Position numbers and translations under genes: made by a program. Below the pieces are notes generated by a model. That model saw only the letters and a list, made by a program, of their open reading frames with translations, was not told the DNA's origin and did no database searches. Shown piece after piece: positions 18,482 through 27,470 of a stretch of 64,000 nucleotides of DNA; position 1 is the stretch's first letter; each line of letters opens with the position of its first letter. The DNA comes from Methylobacterium marchantiae (GTDB lineage Bacteria > Pseudomonadota > Alphaproteobacteria > Rhizobiales > Beijerinckiaceae), in the NCBI RefSeq assembly GCF_022179405.1, contig NZ_BPQT01000033.1:80507-144506 (forward strand), in the 5' to 3' direction.

Positions 18482-19004
18482 GATTTGCCTCCGCTGGAGA
18501 GCGATGTAAGTGAACTGTATTTCCACATCAATTCGGCAACAAGCATTAGGTTTTCACTGATTACATAAGGTGGTTAATCGCCTTTAACGGAATTTCTAGC
18601 ATTTTATCGGTTTCAACCCACGCGAGAGTAGGGCACGCCGGCGATTCCTTCGGGTCGCACCCTCACACGGGCTCGATGCCGTGACGCCAGCCGTAGCGGC
18701 CCGAGAAAGCGGGCACCGCTCTTCGGAAATTATCGATGCGAAACAAATGCATGGCGGTTCGGGATCAGATTGCGCGGCCGCGGCTCCAAGGAGACTGCAG
18801 TATGCTCCAGATTTTCCAGGTCATCCCCCGATCGCCTGTCTGCAACCGAACCAATCTTCGATCATGCGGGTGCGGGGATCATTATTCCGACGATGGAGAT
18901 CCAGCCGCGTCGATGCGATGAAGACAGGGCGTATGGCATGGATCGGGAAGCGATACTTCGGAGCACGAGGCACAGTCTGTTAGCATTTTATATTACGATC
19001 ATCG
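18482..19004. other. Intergenic region before the GGDEF/EAL gene
   Basis: About 520 bases. The part nearest 18482-18620 is AT-rich and probably contains the promoter of the small leftward gene. The remainder is mixed in composition. No structured RNA class (for example a cyclic-di-GMP riboswitch) could be recognised, and the short open frames have no RBS. Confidence 0.4.
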
Positions 19005-21257
19005 ATGAGACTGCTCTGGACCGGTGCCGATTCCATGCTTGCTCCGCCAAAGGCACCCGCCGAAATCGACGATCGAGAATGCGCGGGCAAGGAAGATCGA
19101 CGTCTCGCCGCCTTGCGCTCCTACCGCATGATCGGGGCGGGTTCGGATCCGGGGCTCGACCGCATCGTCGGGTTGACCGCGACGAGCTTCGGGATGCCGA
19201 TGGCATGGATCTCCCTCGTGGACGACGAATTTTCCTGGCTCGTGGCTCGGATCGGCGTCGTTCCGCACCGCCTGCCCCGGCTCGGCCTGCCCTGCGAAGG
19301 CGTGATCGCGACATCCGAGGTCGTGGTCGCGAACGATGACGACTCGTCCCTTCGCGATAGGCGGCTTCTGCCCCACCTGCCGGATGTCCGCTTCTATGCC
19401 GGCGCGCCTCTCCTCACCGGCGAGGGACATGCGATCGGCACGCTCTGTGTGCTCGATACGGTGCCGCATGCCGATTTCTGCGAGGCCCGAAGCCACCAGC
19501 TCGCAGCCTTCGCCGACCTCGTCATGGACCGGCTGCAGACCCGCCATTCGGCTTCGGTCGACGCTGCGGCGATCGGTTTTGCCAAAGCCGCCGAATATGC
19601 GTTCCTCGCCGTGGACGGCGCCGGCGCGATCTCCTTCTGCAACCCCTCGGCCGAGATCCTGTTCGGCTATAGCGCCGGCGAGATGCTCGGCCAGCGCATC
19701 GAGATCATCATCCCCGAACCGCTCCGAGCCGCCCACCGCGCGGGCTTGGCCCGGATCGTCGCGGGAGGAGTCTCGCATCTCGCCGGCCGCACGATCGAAC
19801 TGACGGCGCTGCACAGAGACGGGCGGACGTTCCCCATCGAGTTCTCGATGTCGCTCTGGCAGGAGGCCGACGGGATCGGCACGGGCGGAATCGGGATGGG
19901 CGCGATCATCCGCGACATCAGCGAATGGCGCGCTCGTGACGCCAAGCTGGTGCAACTGGCTCACCACGACAAGCTGACCGGCCTCACCAACCGCGCCCAT
20001 TTCGACGAACGGCTCGACGCGAGCCTGGAGACGGACCGGCGCGCCACGGTGATGCTGCTCGATCTCGACGGTTTCAAGGAAGTCAACGACAGCCTCGGGC
20101 ACGCCACCGGAGATTCCCTGCTCCAGGCGGTCGCGGTCCGGCTGTCGTCCTGCGTCACGCCCGATGCCACCGTCGCGCGGTTCGGAGGCGATGAATTCGC
20201 GATCCTCCTGCAGGGCGAGGCCGACCCGCGTAAAGCCGCCGCCTGCGCGGCGACGATCCTCACTGCCTTCCAGACACCGTTCCCGGTGGCGGGCCACATC
20301 TTCCATGTCGGCCTCAGTATCGGTGCGGCGATCGGTGGCCCCGGCACCGCCGGCGACGAGTTGATCGCCGATGCCGACCTCGCCCTCTATCAGGCCAAGC
20401 GGGACGGGCGACGCTGCCTGCGCCTGTTCGAACAGCCCATGCGCAGCGCCGTCGTCGCGAGGCGGGCCCTCCACGACGAGCTGACCCGCGCCGTGCAGAA
20501 CGCCGAACTGGTCCTGCACTACCAGCCTCAGGTCGAGCTCGCCTCGGGGCGGATCATCGGTGCGGAAGCCTTGCTGCGGTGGCAGCATCCCGCCCGCGGC
20601 CTCCTCATGCCCGTGGCCTTCATCGACGCTCTCGAAGCCCATCCGCTCGCCACGTCCGTCGGACAGTGGATCGTGGAGGATGTCTGCCGTCAATCCGCAC
20701 TCTGGCAGGCGGCCGGCCTCCCGCCCCTGCGTCTGGCCGTCAACCTGTTCGGGTCCCATCTCAGGAACGGGACGCTCGCGGCCGAGGTTCTCGCCTCGCT
20801 GGCGCGTCACGCCGTGCCGCCGCACCTGCTGGAGATCGAGGTGACCGAACGGATCGCCCTCCAGGCCGACGACACGCTGCTCGACCCGCTGCGCGAACTC
20901 CACCGGCACGGTGTGTCCATCGCCTTCGACGATTTCGGCACCGGCTACGCGTCGCTGAGCTCGCTCAAGCGCTTTCCGCTGTCGCGCCTGAAGATCGATC
21001 GCAGCTTCGTACGCGACATCCTCACCGACCGCCATGACGCGGAGATCGTCCGGGCCGTGCTCGGCATGGCGCAGAGCTTCGGTCTCGACGTCATCGCCGA
21101 GGGGATCGAGACGGCCGAGCAGGACACCATGCTGCGCATGATGGGCTGCCGCGAGGGTCAAGGCTATCGCTACGGACGAGCCATGCCCGCCGATGCGCTG
21201 GCCGCGCTGATCTCTTCCGTGCCGGACATGGGCAGGCGTAGCGAGAAGGCGGCGTGA
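19005..21257 (+). CDS. GAF-PAS-GGDEF-EAL cyclic-di-GMP signalling protein
   Basis: Cytosolic protein of 750 residues. A GAF domain (about 30-180; FGMPMAWISLVDDEFSWLVARIGV, YAGAPLLTGEGHAIGTLCVLD) and a PAS domain (about 190-310) are followed by a diguanylate cyclase domain with intact RFGGDEFAIL near 394 and no obvious RxxD inhibitory site. The EAL phosphodiesterase domain is also intact: EALLRWQHP near 520, EIEVTERIAL, DDFGTGYASLSSLKRF near 642, LKIDRSFVRDI, AEGIETAEQ and QGYRYGRAMP. Both synthetic and hydrolytic sites look functional, so the net activity is unknown. The ATG at 19035 is an alternative start. No RBS is evident. Confidence 0.9.
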   Translation: MRLLWTGADSMLAPPKAPAEIDDRECAGKEDRRLAALRSYRMIGAGSDPGLDRIVGLTATSFGMPMAWISLVDDEFSWLVARIGVVPHRLPRLGLPCEGVIATSEVVVANDDDSSLRDRRLLPHLPDVRFYAGAPLLTGEGHAIGTLCVLDTVPHADFCEARSHQLAAFADLVMDRLQTRHSASVDAAAIGFAKAAEYAFLAVDGAGAISFCNPSAEILFGYSAGEMLGQRIEIIIPEPLRAAHRAGLARIVAGGVSHLAGRTIELTALHRDGRTFPIEFSMSLWQEADGIGTGGIGMGAIIRDISEWRARDAKLVQLAHHDKLTGLTNRAHFDERLDASLETDRRATVMLLDLDGFKEVNDSLGHATGDSLLQAVAVRLSSCVTPDATVARFGGDEFAILLQGEADPRKAAACAATILTAFQTPFPVAGHIFHVGLSIGAAIGGPGTAGDELIADADLALYQAKRDGRRCLRLFEQPMRSAVVARRALHDELTRAVQNAELVLHYQPQVELASGRIIGAEALLRWQHPARGLLMPVAFIDALEAHPLATSVGQWIVEDVCRQSALWQAAGLPPLRLAVNLFGSHLRNGTLAAEVLASLARHAVPPHLLEIEVTERIALQADDTLLDPLRELHRHGVSIAFDDFGTGYASLSSLKRFPLSRLKIDRSFVRDILTDRHDAEIVRAVLGMAQSFGLDVIAEGIETAEQDTMLRMMGCREGQGYRYGRAMPADALAALISSVPDMGRRSEKAA

Positions 21258-21264
21258 GGGGCCG

Positions 21265-21606
21265 TCAGAGCGGGCGCGTCGCGCTCGCCTTCTGGAGAAG
21301 CCAGCCCTTCGCGCGCTGGATCAGGGCCGGGCGGACACGGGCCACATCCTCGCCATCGACGAGGGGAGAGGTCGCCAGGGCAGCGAGATAGGCGCCCTCT
21401 GCTCCGCGGCAGGATCTCAGCGCGGATTCGGCGGCCGAAGTTCGGCTCGTCAGGACTGCCTGCAATCCGAAGTTCCGATCGAGGCATCCGCGCCAGGCCG
21501 AATGCAGGCCACCGACATCGAGCTCCTGGGCCGAGGTCCGAACGATGGCGGACGGCATCATCGCAGCCAGAAGGAAAGCGACGGAAAGGCGGCTCAGCTT
21601 CGTCAT
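21265..21606 (-). CDS. Small exported hypothetical protein
   Basis: A 113-residue protein with a clear signal peptide (MTKLSRLSVAFLLAAMMPSA, cleavage probably near residue 26, TSAQ). The mature part is helical with two cysteines (WRGCLDRNF and RSCRGAEG) that could form a disulfide. No recognised family. It lies convergent to the GGDEF-EAL gene with seven bases between the stops. It is probably periplasmic; function unknown. Confidence 0.65.
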   Translation of the reverse strand: MTKLSRLSVAFLLAAMMPSAIVRTSAQELDVGGLHSAWRGCLDRNFGLQAVLTSRTSAAESALRSCRGAEGAYLAALATSPLVDGEDVARVRPALIQRAKGWLLQKASATRPL

Positions 21607-21714
21607 GAGGAAGGTTCCCGAACCGGGTCACCCTCGCTCGCCCAAGCTTAACGAGCCGCTAACGCAAAGCTTTTGAACCGATCCCGAACAGGGACGGGCG
21701 ACGATCGGCGCCGT

Positions 21715-22392
21715 TCAGCGATTGGCGGTCGTCACCGGAGAGGTGGCGCGGCCGAGGGACACCCAGGCGACGGCATCCTGGCTCTCGCGCTTGATGAAGG
21801 TGTAGCCGGTCTGGCGCCAGGGCAGCACGCTGCTGGTCTTGTTGTCGAGGATCAGGTCGCCGCGGTTGGTGATCAGGGTCAGGACGGCATGGCCCTCCCC
21901 CTTCTCGTCGATGACGACGGTCATCCGCATGGCCCGGCGCGGCAGGCCGGCATCGGCGAGGAGCTTGCGCTTCAGAAGCTGGAAATCCTCGCAATCGCCG
22001 GCGCCGGATTCTGCGAGGTCCCAGCGGTCGGCCACGCCGAGCTGGTCCATGTCGGTGACGGCCCGGAGGGACTTGTTCACCCGGCGGTTCACCGCGACGA
22101 TCGTATTCCAGATGGCGGGGGTCAGGGTGATCGTGGCGGGCTCGCTGAGATCGACCGCGCATTCGGCGACATAGGATTCGCAGAAAGCGACCCAGGCTGT
22201 GATGGGGCGGGCCGCACCGGAGACCGCGATGGTGCCCGCCACGCTCGGCAGCGAGGCGAGGGTCTGGGCGCCGGCACCGTTCGCGGCGCCGACGAGGGAG
22301 GCGAGCGCCAGGCCGGAGAGGAGGCCGAGACGTCCGGCGGAGCGCCCGAGGGCGTTCACTGCATTCTGGAGCTTCGAAATCGCGATCCGCAT
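21715..22392 (-). CDS. Transglutaminase-like cysteine peptidase (BTLCP family)
   Basis: Periplasmic bacterial transglutaminase-like cysteine proteinase of 225 residues; relatives (LapG group) process adhesins or act on envelope proteins. There is a hydrophobic signal sequence (about 20-42). The catalytic triad is Cys in ESGAGDCEDFQLLKRKLL, His in KGEGHAVLTLITNRGD and Asp in DLILDNKTS. PRRAMRMTVVID matches the family. The ATG at 22392 fits the signal peptide; a longer upstream frame does not. No LapD or large adhesin gene lies in the window, so LapG-like action on an adhesin is not supported here. Confidence 0.85.
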   Translation of the reverse strand: MRIAISKLQNAVNALGRSAGRLGLLSGLALASLVGAANGAGAQTLASLPSVAGTIAVSGAARPITAWVAFCESYVAECAVDLSEPATITLTPAIWNTIVAVNRRVNKSLRAVTDMDQLGVADRWDLAESGAGDCEDFQLLKRKLLADAGLPRRAMRMTVVIDEKGEGHAVLTLITNRGDLILDNKTSSVLPWRQTGYTFIKRESQDAVAWVSLGRATSPVTTANR

Positions 22393-22603
22393 GGCCGCCG
22401 CTCGTCCCGTTAATCTGTTGTTAACGAAAGTCTCACGGCCACGGTCGACCGGCAATCGCCGGGTTAAGAAAAGGTTAACGCTGTGAACTGCTGTGCATGA
22501 CGCCGTGTCGGGCTGAGGTTCGGCAGGGGCCGTCGATGGGGTTCGAACCGATGCGGTCACATGGCGGCAGGCGGCGCACCAGTACGGGCATCGTCCCGGG
22601 ATC

Positions 22604-23002
22604 CTATGCTTCGGTGATGTCCTGGCTGATCCCGAGGGCCTCGAGCCCCTCCGCCAGAAGGTCGCCGGCGAGGGGCGAGCCCATGATCTCGCGTGCGGCG
22701 CCGTCTCCGGCCGCCTCCCTCTCGCGGGCGAAGCGTACGGCCTCGCTCCATTCCTCCGCGCTCATATCGCCGCGTCCGACATAGAAGAGGGCGAGGAGAT
22801 TGGCCCGCTCATCGTCGTTGAGACCGCCGATCATCGACCGGATCTCCGATTCCGTGGCATCGTCGGTACCGGAGGTAAGCACGTCCGTGGCACCATCATC
22901 GATGGCGTTGGACCCTGAATCGGGGTCCGTCGGTCCCTCCTTCACGTCGAACGCCCGGAGGCGGAGAATGATCTCGGTGACCTTGTCGACGGCGATATCC
23001 AT
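22604..23002 (-). CDS. DUF3775 domain protein
   Basis: A 132-residue protein matching the alphaproteobacterial DUF3775 family: an N-terminal helix MDIAVDKVTEIILRLRAFDVKE, an acidic linker (SNAIDDGATDVL), and a helical C-terminal half with LNDDERANLLALFYVGRGD and EEWSEAVRFARER, ending in SPLAGDLLAEGLEALGIS. Function unknown. The ATG at 23002 is taken because the conserved family start is there; upstream in-frame sequence is arginine/alanine noise. It is divergent from the DUF429 gene, 90 bases away. Confidence 0.83.
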   Translation of the reverse strand: MDIAVDKVTEIILRLRAFDVKEGPTDPDSGSNAIDDGATDVLTSGTDDATESEIRSMIGGLNDDERANLLALFYVGRGDMSAEEWSEAVRFAREREAAGDGAAREIMGSPLAGDLLAEGLEALGISQDITEA

Positions 23003-23092
23003 GAGGCGATCCTGGTATGGCGAGGGCCGCCGGGGGCGACCATCCTCGAGCAGCGTCAACCCGCCAGGACCGCCGCGGTTCGCGGGCTTCGC

Positions 23093-23845
23093 ATGACGCG
23101 CTGGATCGCCGGGCTCGACGGCTGCCGGGGCGCCTGGGCGGGAACCCTGCTCGATCTCGACGATCCGGGCCGATACCGGGCCGCGCTGTTCGCACGCGTC
23201 GCCGATCTCCTCGACGGGCCGGAGGCGCCGGTCTGCGTCGGCATCGACGTCCCGATCGGCCTGCCCGACCGCGTCGAGGGCAGCGGCCGCGTCGCCGACC
23301 GCGCGGCCAGGGCCTATCTCGCAGGAGGACGGTCCAGCGTGTTTCCGGTGCCGCCCCGCGCGGCGATTCATGCCGGGAGCTACGAGGAGGCGAAGGCGCT
23401 CTCGCGCGCGGCCAGCGCGCCGCCCTTCGCGCCCTCAATCCAGTGCTGGAACATAACGCGCTACATCCGTGAGGTCGACGACCTGCTGCTCTCGCGGCCG
23501 CCGCTTCGCGAGCGGGTATACGAGGTCCATCCCGAAGTCGCCTTCCGTCGCCTCAACGGCGACCGGCCGCTGGCCTTCCCGAAGAAGGGACCGGGGCGGC
23601 AGGAGGGCCTTGCGGAGCGCCGGGCGCTCCTGCGGGATACCGGCCTCCCCTCCTCCCTCGTGGATGAAGGAAGGCCGCGCGGCGTCGGCGCCGACGATCA
23701 CCTCGACGCTCTCGCCGCCCTGGTCGTCGCCCGGGACATCGTGCTCGGCAGCGCCGTCCCGATGCCCGATCCTCCGGGAAGAGACAGCCATGGCCTGCCC
23801 ATCGTGATCTGGGCGCCGGCTGGCGGTGGTCCTTTTCCCTGCTAG
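23093..23845 (+). CDS. DUF429 family protein (RNase H-like fold)
   Basis: Protein of 250 residues with the DUF429 pattern: WIAGLDGCRGAWAGTLLD (first acidic residue of an RNase H-like site), VCVGIDVPIGLPD (second), the SSVFPVPPRAAI segment, QCWNITRYIREVDDLL, VYEVHPEVAFRRLNG and the C-terminal GADDHLDALAALVVA acidic motif. A nuclease activity has been proposed for the fold but is not proven. The stop precedes the Nudix gene start by nine bases, so the two are probably co-transcribed. Confidence 0.85.
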   Translation: MTRWIAGLDGCRGAWAGTLLDLDDPGRYRAALFARVADLLDGPEAPVCVGIDVPIGLPDRVEGSGRVADRAARAYLAGGRSSVFPVPPRAAIHAGSYEEAKALSRAASAPPFAPSIQCWNITRYIREVDDLLLSRPPLRERVYEVHPEVAFRRLNGDRPLAFPKKGPGRQEGLAERRALLRDTGLPSSLVDEGRPRGVGADDHLDALAALVVARDIVLGSAVPMPDPPGRDSHGLPIVIWAPAGGGPFPC

Positions 23846-23854
23846 AGCGTTGTC

Positions 23855-24421
23855 ATGGTCGAGCTTGCGACCGCCGAGACAGCTGAGCATCCTTTCATGG
23901 CAGCCTCCGACACGCCGCCCCTGCGCCACATCGCCCGCGCCCTGGTATTCGATCCGCAGGACCGGCTGCTGCTGATCGCCTACGAGGCCGAGCGCCCGAT
24001 CGATCCTTCGAACCCCGACGCACGGACGTTCTGGTTCATGCCAGGAGGCGGATTGGAGCCCGGCGAGAGCCATGTCGAGGCGTGCCGCAGGGAACTCGGA
24101 GAAGAGATCGGGGTTTTCGATGCCGAGATAGGACCTCAGGTGGGTGCCTGCGACGGTCCGTTCTTCCTGTTCCCAACCCCACGCGATGCGCGCGAGCGCT
24201 ACTTCGTGGTTCGTCTGCCCGACGACCGGGTGGATACGAGCCGCCTCGCCGAGACCGAGGACAGCAAGGTCCTCGGTACGCGCTGGTGGACAGTCGACGA
24301 ATTGGAAACGGGCGGCGAACGGATCGAGCCGGCTGGGCTCGTGAGCCTGGTGCGGCGGATTGTCGGTGATGATCTGCCCGCCTCGCCCGTTAACCTATCG
24401 TGGCATCGGGCGGGCGCCTGA
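23855..24421 (+). CDS. Nudix hydrolase
   Basis: Nudix-fold pyrophosphohydrolase of 188 residues. The Nudix box is complete: GGGLEPGESHVEACRRELGE followed by EIG, with the metal-binding REL-EE residues at about 75-82. It starts with a strand-rich segment (HIARALVFDPQDRLLLIAYEA) and ends with a Trp-rich stretch (GTRWWTVDEL). The substrate is unknown. An alternative start at 23897 (MAASDT) would remove 14 residues. It is nine bases downstream of the DUF429 gene and about 100 bases before the carbonic anhydrase gene on the same strand. Confidence 0.88.
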   Translation: MVELATAETAEHPFMAASDTPPLRHIARALVFDPQDRLLLIAYEAERPIDPSNPDARTFWFMPGGGLEPGESHVEACRRELGEEIGVFDAEIGPQVGACDGPFFLFPTPRDARERYFVVRLPDDRVDTSRLAETEDSKVLGTRWWTVDELETGGERIEPAGLVSLVRRIVGDDLPASPVNLSWHRAGA

Positions 24422-24518
24422 CGCCCAAATTCAGCCTGGTATCGGGCCGGAACGGCGCGGGCCGCAATCATCGAGAACGGGGCGGTCGAGACCGCTACGC
24501 AACAACGAAGGAGAAGGC

Positions 24519-25196
24519 ATGGCTACGTTTCCGGATAAGCTGACGTCAGGGTATCGGTCGTTCATCAACGGGCGACTCACCGATGAGGCCAAGCGCTACG
24601 CCGCCTTGGCCGAGGGCCAGAGCCCGGAAGTCCTTCTGATCGGCTGCTGCGACAGCCGCGTTTCGCCCGAAGTGATCTTCGATACCGGACCGGGCGAGCT
24701 CTTCATCGTCCGCAACGTCGCCAACCTCGTCCCTCCGTTCGAGGAGGGTGGCGAGTATCACGGTACTTCCGCGGCCATCGAATTCGCCGTCCAGGCGCTC
24801 GAGGTGAAGCACATCGTCGTGCTCGGTCACGCGACCTGCGGTGGCATCAAGGCCTACGCCAACCCACCGGGGCCTCTGTCTCAGAGCGACTTCATCGGCA
24901 AGTGGGTGTCCCTGGTGAAGGGCGCCGAGGAAAAGCTGAAGGTTCAGAAGGGGCCGGATCACCTGACGCGCCTCGAATACGCCACCGTGGCGCAGAGCCT
25001 CGAGAACCTGATGACGTTCCCGTTCATCCGCGAGCGGGTCGCCAGCGGGCGTCTGTCCCTCCACGGCGCGCATTTCGGCATCGCCCATGGCGAACTCCTG
25101 CTGCGTAATTCCGAAACGGGAGATTTCGAGCCCGCAGTCGATGGTGGCGGCAAGGCGATGACCCCGGCCTCCCTGATGCACAGCGCCGAAGTCTGA
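24519..25196 (+). CDS. Beta-class carbonic anhydrase
   Basis: Zinc enzyme of 225 residues interconverting CO2 and bicarbonate. The zinc ligands are Cys43 in IGCCDSRVSP, His104 and Cys107 in VLGHATCGGIKAY; the D45/R47 dyad is present. The N-terminal GYRSFINGRL and C-terminal LSLHGAHFGIAHGEL match bacterial beta-CAs of this length. A strong RBS (GAAGGAGAA just before the ATG at 24519) fixes the start. A perfect 18-bp hairpin follows immediately after the stop. A second, gamma-type carbonic anhydrase-like gene lies at 47.6 kb. Confidence 0.93.
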   Translation: MATFPDKLTSGYRSFINGRLTDEAKRYAALAEGQSPEVLLIGCCDSRVSPEVIFDTGPGELFIVRNVANLVPPFEEGGEYHGTSAAIEFAVQALEVKHIVVLGHATCGGIKAYANPPGPLSQSDFIGKWVSLVKGAEEKLKVQKGPDHLTRLEYATVAQSLENLMTFPFIRERVASGRLSLHGAHFGIAHGELLLRNSETGDFEPAVDGGGKAMTPASLMHSAEV

Positions 25197-25241
25197 TCGA
25201 ACGGAGCCCCGTATTCTCATCGGATACGGGGCTCCGTTCGA
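25197..25241 (+). terminator. Long perfect hairpin after the carbonic anhydrase gene
   Basis: An 18-bp perfect stem (25197-25214 pairs with 25224-25241) with a nine-base loop begins at the stop codon of the carbonic anhydrase gene. No T-run follows, so it is either a terminator without a U-tract or an mRNA 3'-end stabiliser. Confidence 0.6.
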
Positions 25242-25258
25242 TCCAGCGAGATGCGGGC

Positions 25259-25293
25259 ATAAAAAAATGCCGGGCTCATCCAGCCCGGCATTG
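25259..25293 (-). terminator. Rho-independent terminator of the DUF4142 gene
   Basis: Inverted repeat AATGCCGGGCT / AGCCCGGCATT (25267-25292) with a short loop. Read on the minus strand it is followed by a run of seven or more T, a classic intrinsic terminator for the leftward DUF4142 gene. Confidence 0.85.
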
Positions 25294-25347
25294 CCAATTC
25301 AGACGGTCCGTCGCCGCAGCCTCGGTGAGGCGCGGCAACGTCCGATG

Positions 25348-26049
25348 TCAGCGGGCGCCCGGAAGGCGCTGGGCCATCTGGTAGTGCTGCTGGAGCACTG
25401 GCAGTGCCTGCTCGGCATGGGCGCGCAGAGCCGGGTTCGTGCCGGTCTGGGCGTAGGACTGGTACATGCCGATCGCCATCTCGTGCGACTTCACCTGGAT
25501 CTGGCCATACAGGCGATCGAAGCGCGGACCGGCCGGAGCGGCTGCGAGCTCGGACAGCATCGCCTGCTGCTGGGGATCGACGGGGACCATCGTGGTTCCG
25601 GCGGTGGTGTCGACATCGCCGTTGAAAGCCCGGCTCCCGGCGGCCGCACCACGGCTGGCGCCGCTACCCAGCCCCTCGACGGCACCGACAGGGCCACCGC
25701 TCAGCGTACCGGCGACGACGCCGGTGGCAGCACCCGTGGCCGCGCCGACGGCGCCACCAGCAATCGCCAGGGGGGCGCCGATCAGACCACCGGGACCGCC
25801 ATTGCCCGCATAGGTGCGCTCGCCGCCGGCCAGCGCCACGTTAGCGGCACGGTGATCGCGCACGGCGTCACGGGCGAAGCGGATCACCTGGGGGTTGCGG
25901 CTCTTCGACAGCGCGATCTGGCCGGACTGGACCTCGAAAGCATTGGCCTGCATCGCCTGCATGCGGAAATCGCCGGACATCGTCTGAGCAGCGGCAGGGG
26001 TCGCCATTGCAACGACGACAGCGGAAAGCGCAACGTACTTGTTCATCAT
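25348..26049 (-). CDS. DUF4142 protein with glycine/alanine-rich insertion
   Basis: Exported protein of 233 residues with a signal peptide (MMNKYVALSAVVVAMATPAAA, cleavage near AAAQ at 20-22). The two halves of a DUF4142 ferritin-like helical domain are seen: about 28-75 (ANAFEVQSGQIALSKSRNPQVIRFARDAVRDH) and about 160-233 (LYGQIQVKSHEMAIGMYQSYAQTGTNPALRAHAEQALPVLQQHYQMA). They are separated by about 80 residues of small amino acids (GGLIGAPLAIAGGAVGAATG and onward) that resemble glycine-zipper membrane segments. This insert is unusual for the family. The adjacent Met at 26046 could also be the start. Confidence 0.78.
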   Translation of the reverse strand: MMNKYVALSAVVVAMATPAAAQTMSGDFRMQAMQANAFEVQSGQIALSKSRNPQVIRFARDAVRDHRAANVALAGGERTYAGNGGPGGLIGAPLAIAGGAVGAATGAATGVVAGTLSGGPVGAVEGLGSGASRGAAAGSRAFNGDVDTTAGTTMVPVDPQQQAMLSELAAAPAGPRFDRLYGQIQVKSHEMAIGMYQSYAQTGTNPALRAHAEQALPVLQQHYQMAQRLPGAR

Positions 26050-26432
26050 TCGGACCTCTGGATTTTGTCTGAAAACGCAGGGGCGACGGACCAGGCTGTA
26101 TCTCACGGATCAGCAAGTCCAGAAACGCCACGTTCGGCGGACAACGATGCGCTGACCGTTGGGTTCCCAACAAATGTCGATGCGTAGCGAGGCTTTCTAC
26201 TGAGGATCGGCGTTTCGCATCTGTGCTTTGTGCCAGCTTATAGCCAAGCTGAACATTCCATTTGGCTCGGTCCTCATGCCAAATCACGACGACGTCGGGC
26301 AGTCCATGCGCCATGCCGCGTCGTATGCAGGTGCAGAAAAGCGTGGGTTCACGCGGCCCCGGAGTTTTCCGCCATGCGAAACCGCATTAGCGTCGATGTC
26401 GGTGGCGATGGCGTGGATGGAGGCTCCCGGCG
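26050..26432. other. Divergent intergenic region
   Basis: About 380 bases between the leftward DUF4142 gene and the rightward universal stress protein gene. It should contain both promoters. Short frames exist but none has an RBS plus recognisable protein. A GGAGG ribosome-binding site for the stress protein gene lies near 26420. Confidence 0.4.
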
Positions 26433-27293
26433 ATGAAGACCCTGCTCGTTCCGGTGGCGCTCCATGACACGCTGCCATCCGTCTTCGAGACCACGTTGCT
26501 CACCGCACGCCGGTTCGAAAGCCTGATCGAGGGTGTCTCCCTGCGGCCGGCACTCGCCGAATACGTTCCCGTGGACATGGTCGGCGGGATGACCTGGCTG
26601 CGCGACGAGGAGGCCGACAAGGCCGAGGCCGAGGCGGCCGGCAGGCGCTTCGTCGATTTCCTCGTCGGCGCCGGCGTTCCGGTCGCCACAGAGGGACCGT
26701 GCACGCCGGAATTCGTGGCCGCCGCCGGGACGCGTTATCGCTGGCGGCCGGATGTCCCGGCAGGCGATGCGTTCCTCGGCCATTACGCCCGCCTGTTCAC
26801 CGCCACCGTGGTGGGACGTCCCGGCGCCGGTGACGGCGCACCCCGCATGACAACGTTCGAGACGGCCCTGTTCGAGAGCGGACGTCCGATCCTGCTGGCG
26901 CCTCCCACCCCTCCGGCGAGCATCGGCGAGGCGATCGTCATCGCCTGGAACGGGTCGAGCGAGACGGCGCGGGCGGTGGCCTTCGCCATGCCGTTCCTAC
27001 GCAAGGCCTCGCGCATCCGGGTCATCAGCGCGGAGGGCGGCATGGTGCCGGGTCCAAGCGCGGAGGACCTCGCCAAGGCTCTCGCCTGCGAAGGCATCTT
27101 CGCCGACCACAAGGCCTTCACCGAAGGACGGCGCACGCCCGGCGAAGTCTTCCTCAACGAGGCACGCGAATTCGGCTGCGACCTGTTGATCAAGGGCGCC
27201 TATACCCAGAGCCGGCTGCGCCAGATGATCTTCGGCGGTGCCACCAGCCATGTCCTGGCCCAAGCCACCATGCCGATGCTGATGGCGCACTGA
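26433..27293 (+). CDS. Universal stress protein family protein
   Basis: Tandem USP-like protein of 286 residues. The N-terminal half starts MKTLLVPVALHDTLPSVFET. The C-terminal half has AIVIAWNGSSETARAVAFAMPFL and ends DLLIKGAYTQSRLRQMIFGGATSHVLAQA, the ATP-binding G-2x-G-9x-G(S/T) pattern of UspA folds. Family members are induced in stress and energy limitation. A GGAGG RBS near 26420 supports the start. It stands alone between the DUF4142 gene and the tandem exported proteins. Confidence 0.88.
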   Translation: MKTLLVPVALHDTLPSVFETTLLTARRFESLIEGVSLRPALAEYVPVDMVGGMTWLRDEEADKAEAEAAGRRFVDFLVGAGVPVATEGPCTPEFVAAAGTRYRWRPDVPAGDAFLGHYARLFTATVVGRPGAGDGAPRMTTFETALFESGRPILLAPPTPPASIGEAIVIAWNGSSETARAVAFAMPFLRKASRIRVISAEGGMVPGPSAEDLAKALACEGIFADHKAFTEGRRTPGEVFLNEAREFGCDLLIKGAYTQSRLRQMIFGGATSHVLAQATMPMLMAH

Positions 27294-27470
27294 ACGTCGG
27301 ACCGCGCCCCTCCGGAATTCGTCCCGACCCTATTCACGATAGCGCACAATTGATTTGTGCGCATATGAACTCAATGCCAGATTGCGCGTTGTCCGAGCGC
27401 TTCCCGCCGGAATGGCGGAAGCGTTCGGCCCGGTCCCGACAGGCGGGACCGCTCCATCGCAAGGCATTTC

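Noticed and set aside
18681-18983. Possible cyclic-di-GMP riboswitch or small gene upstream of the GGDEF-EAL gene
   Set aside because: No conserved riboswitch core or pairing pattern could be found and the short frames have no support.
22525-22560. tRNA-like GGTTCGAACC sequence near 22540
   Set aside because: The T-arm stem does not pair properly on either strand and no D-arm, anticodon arm or acceptor stem can be built around it.
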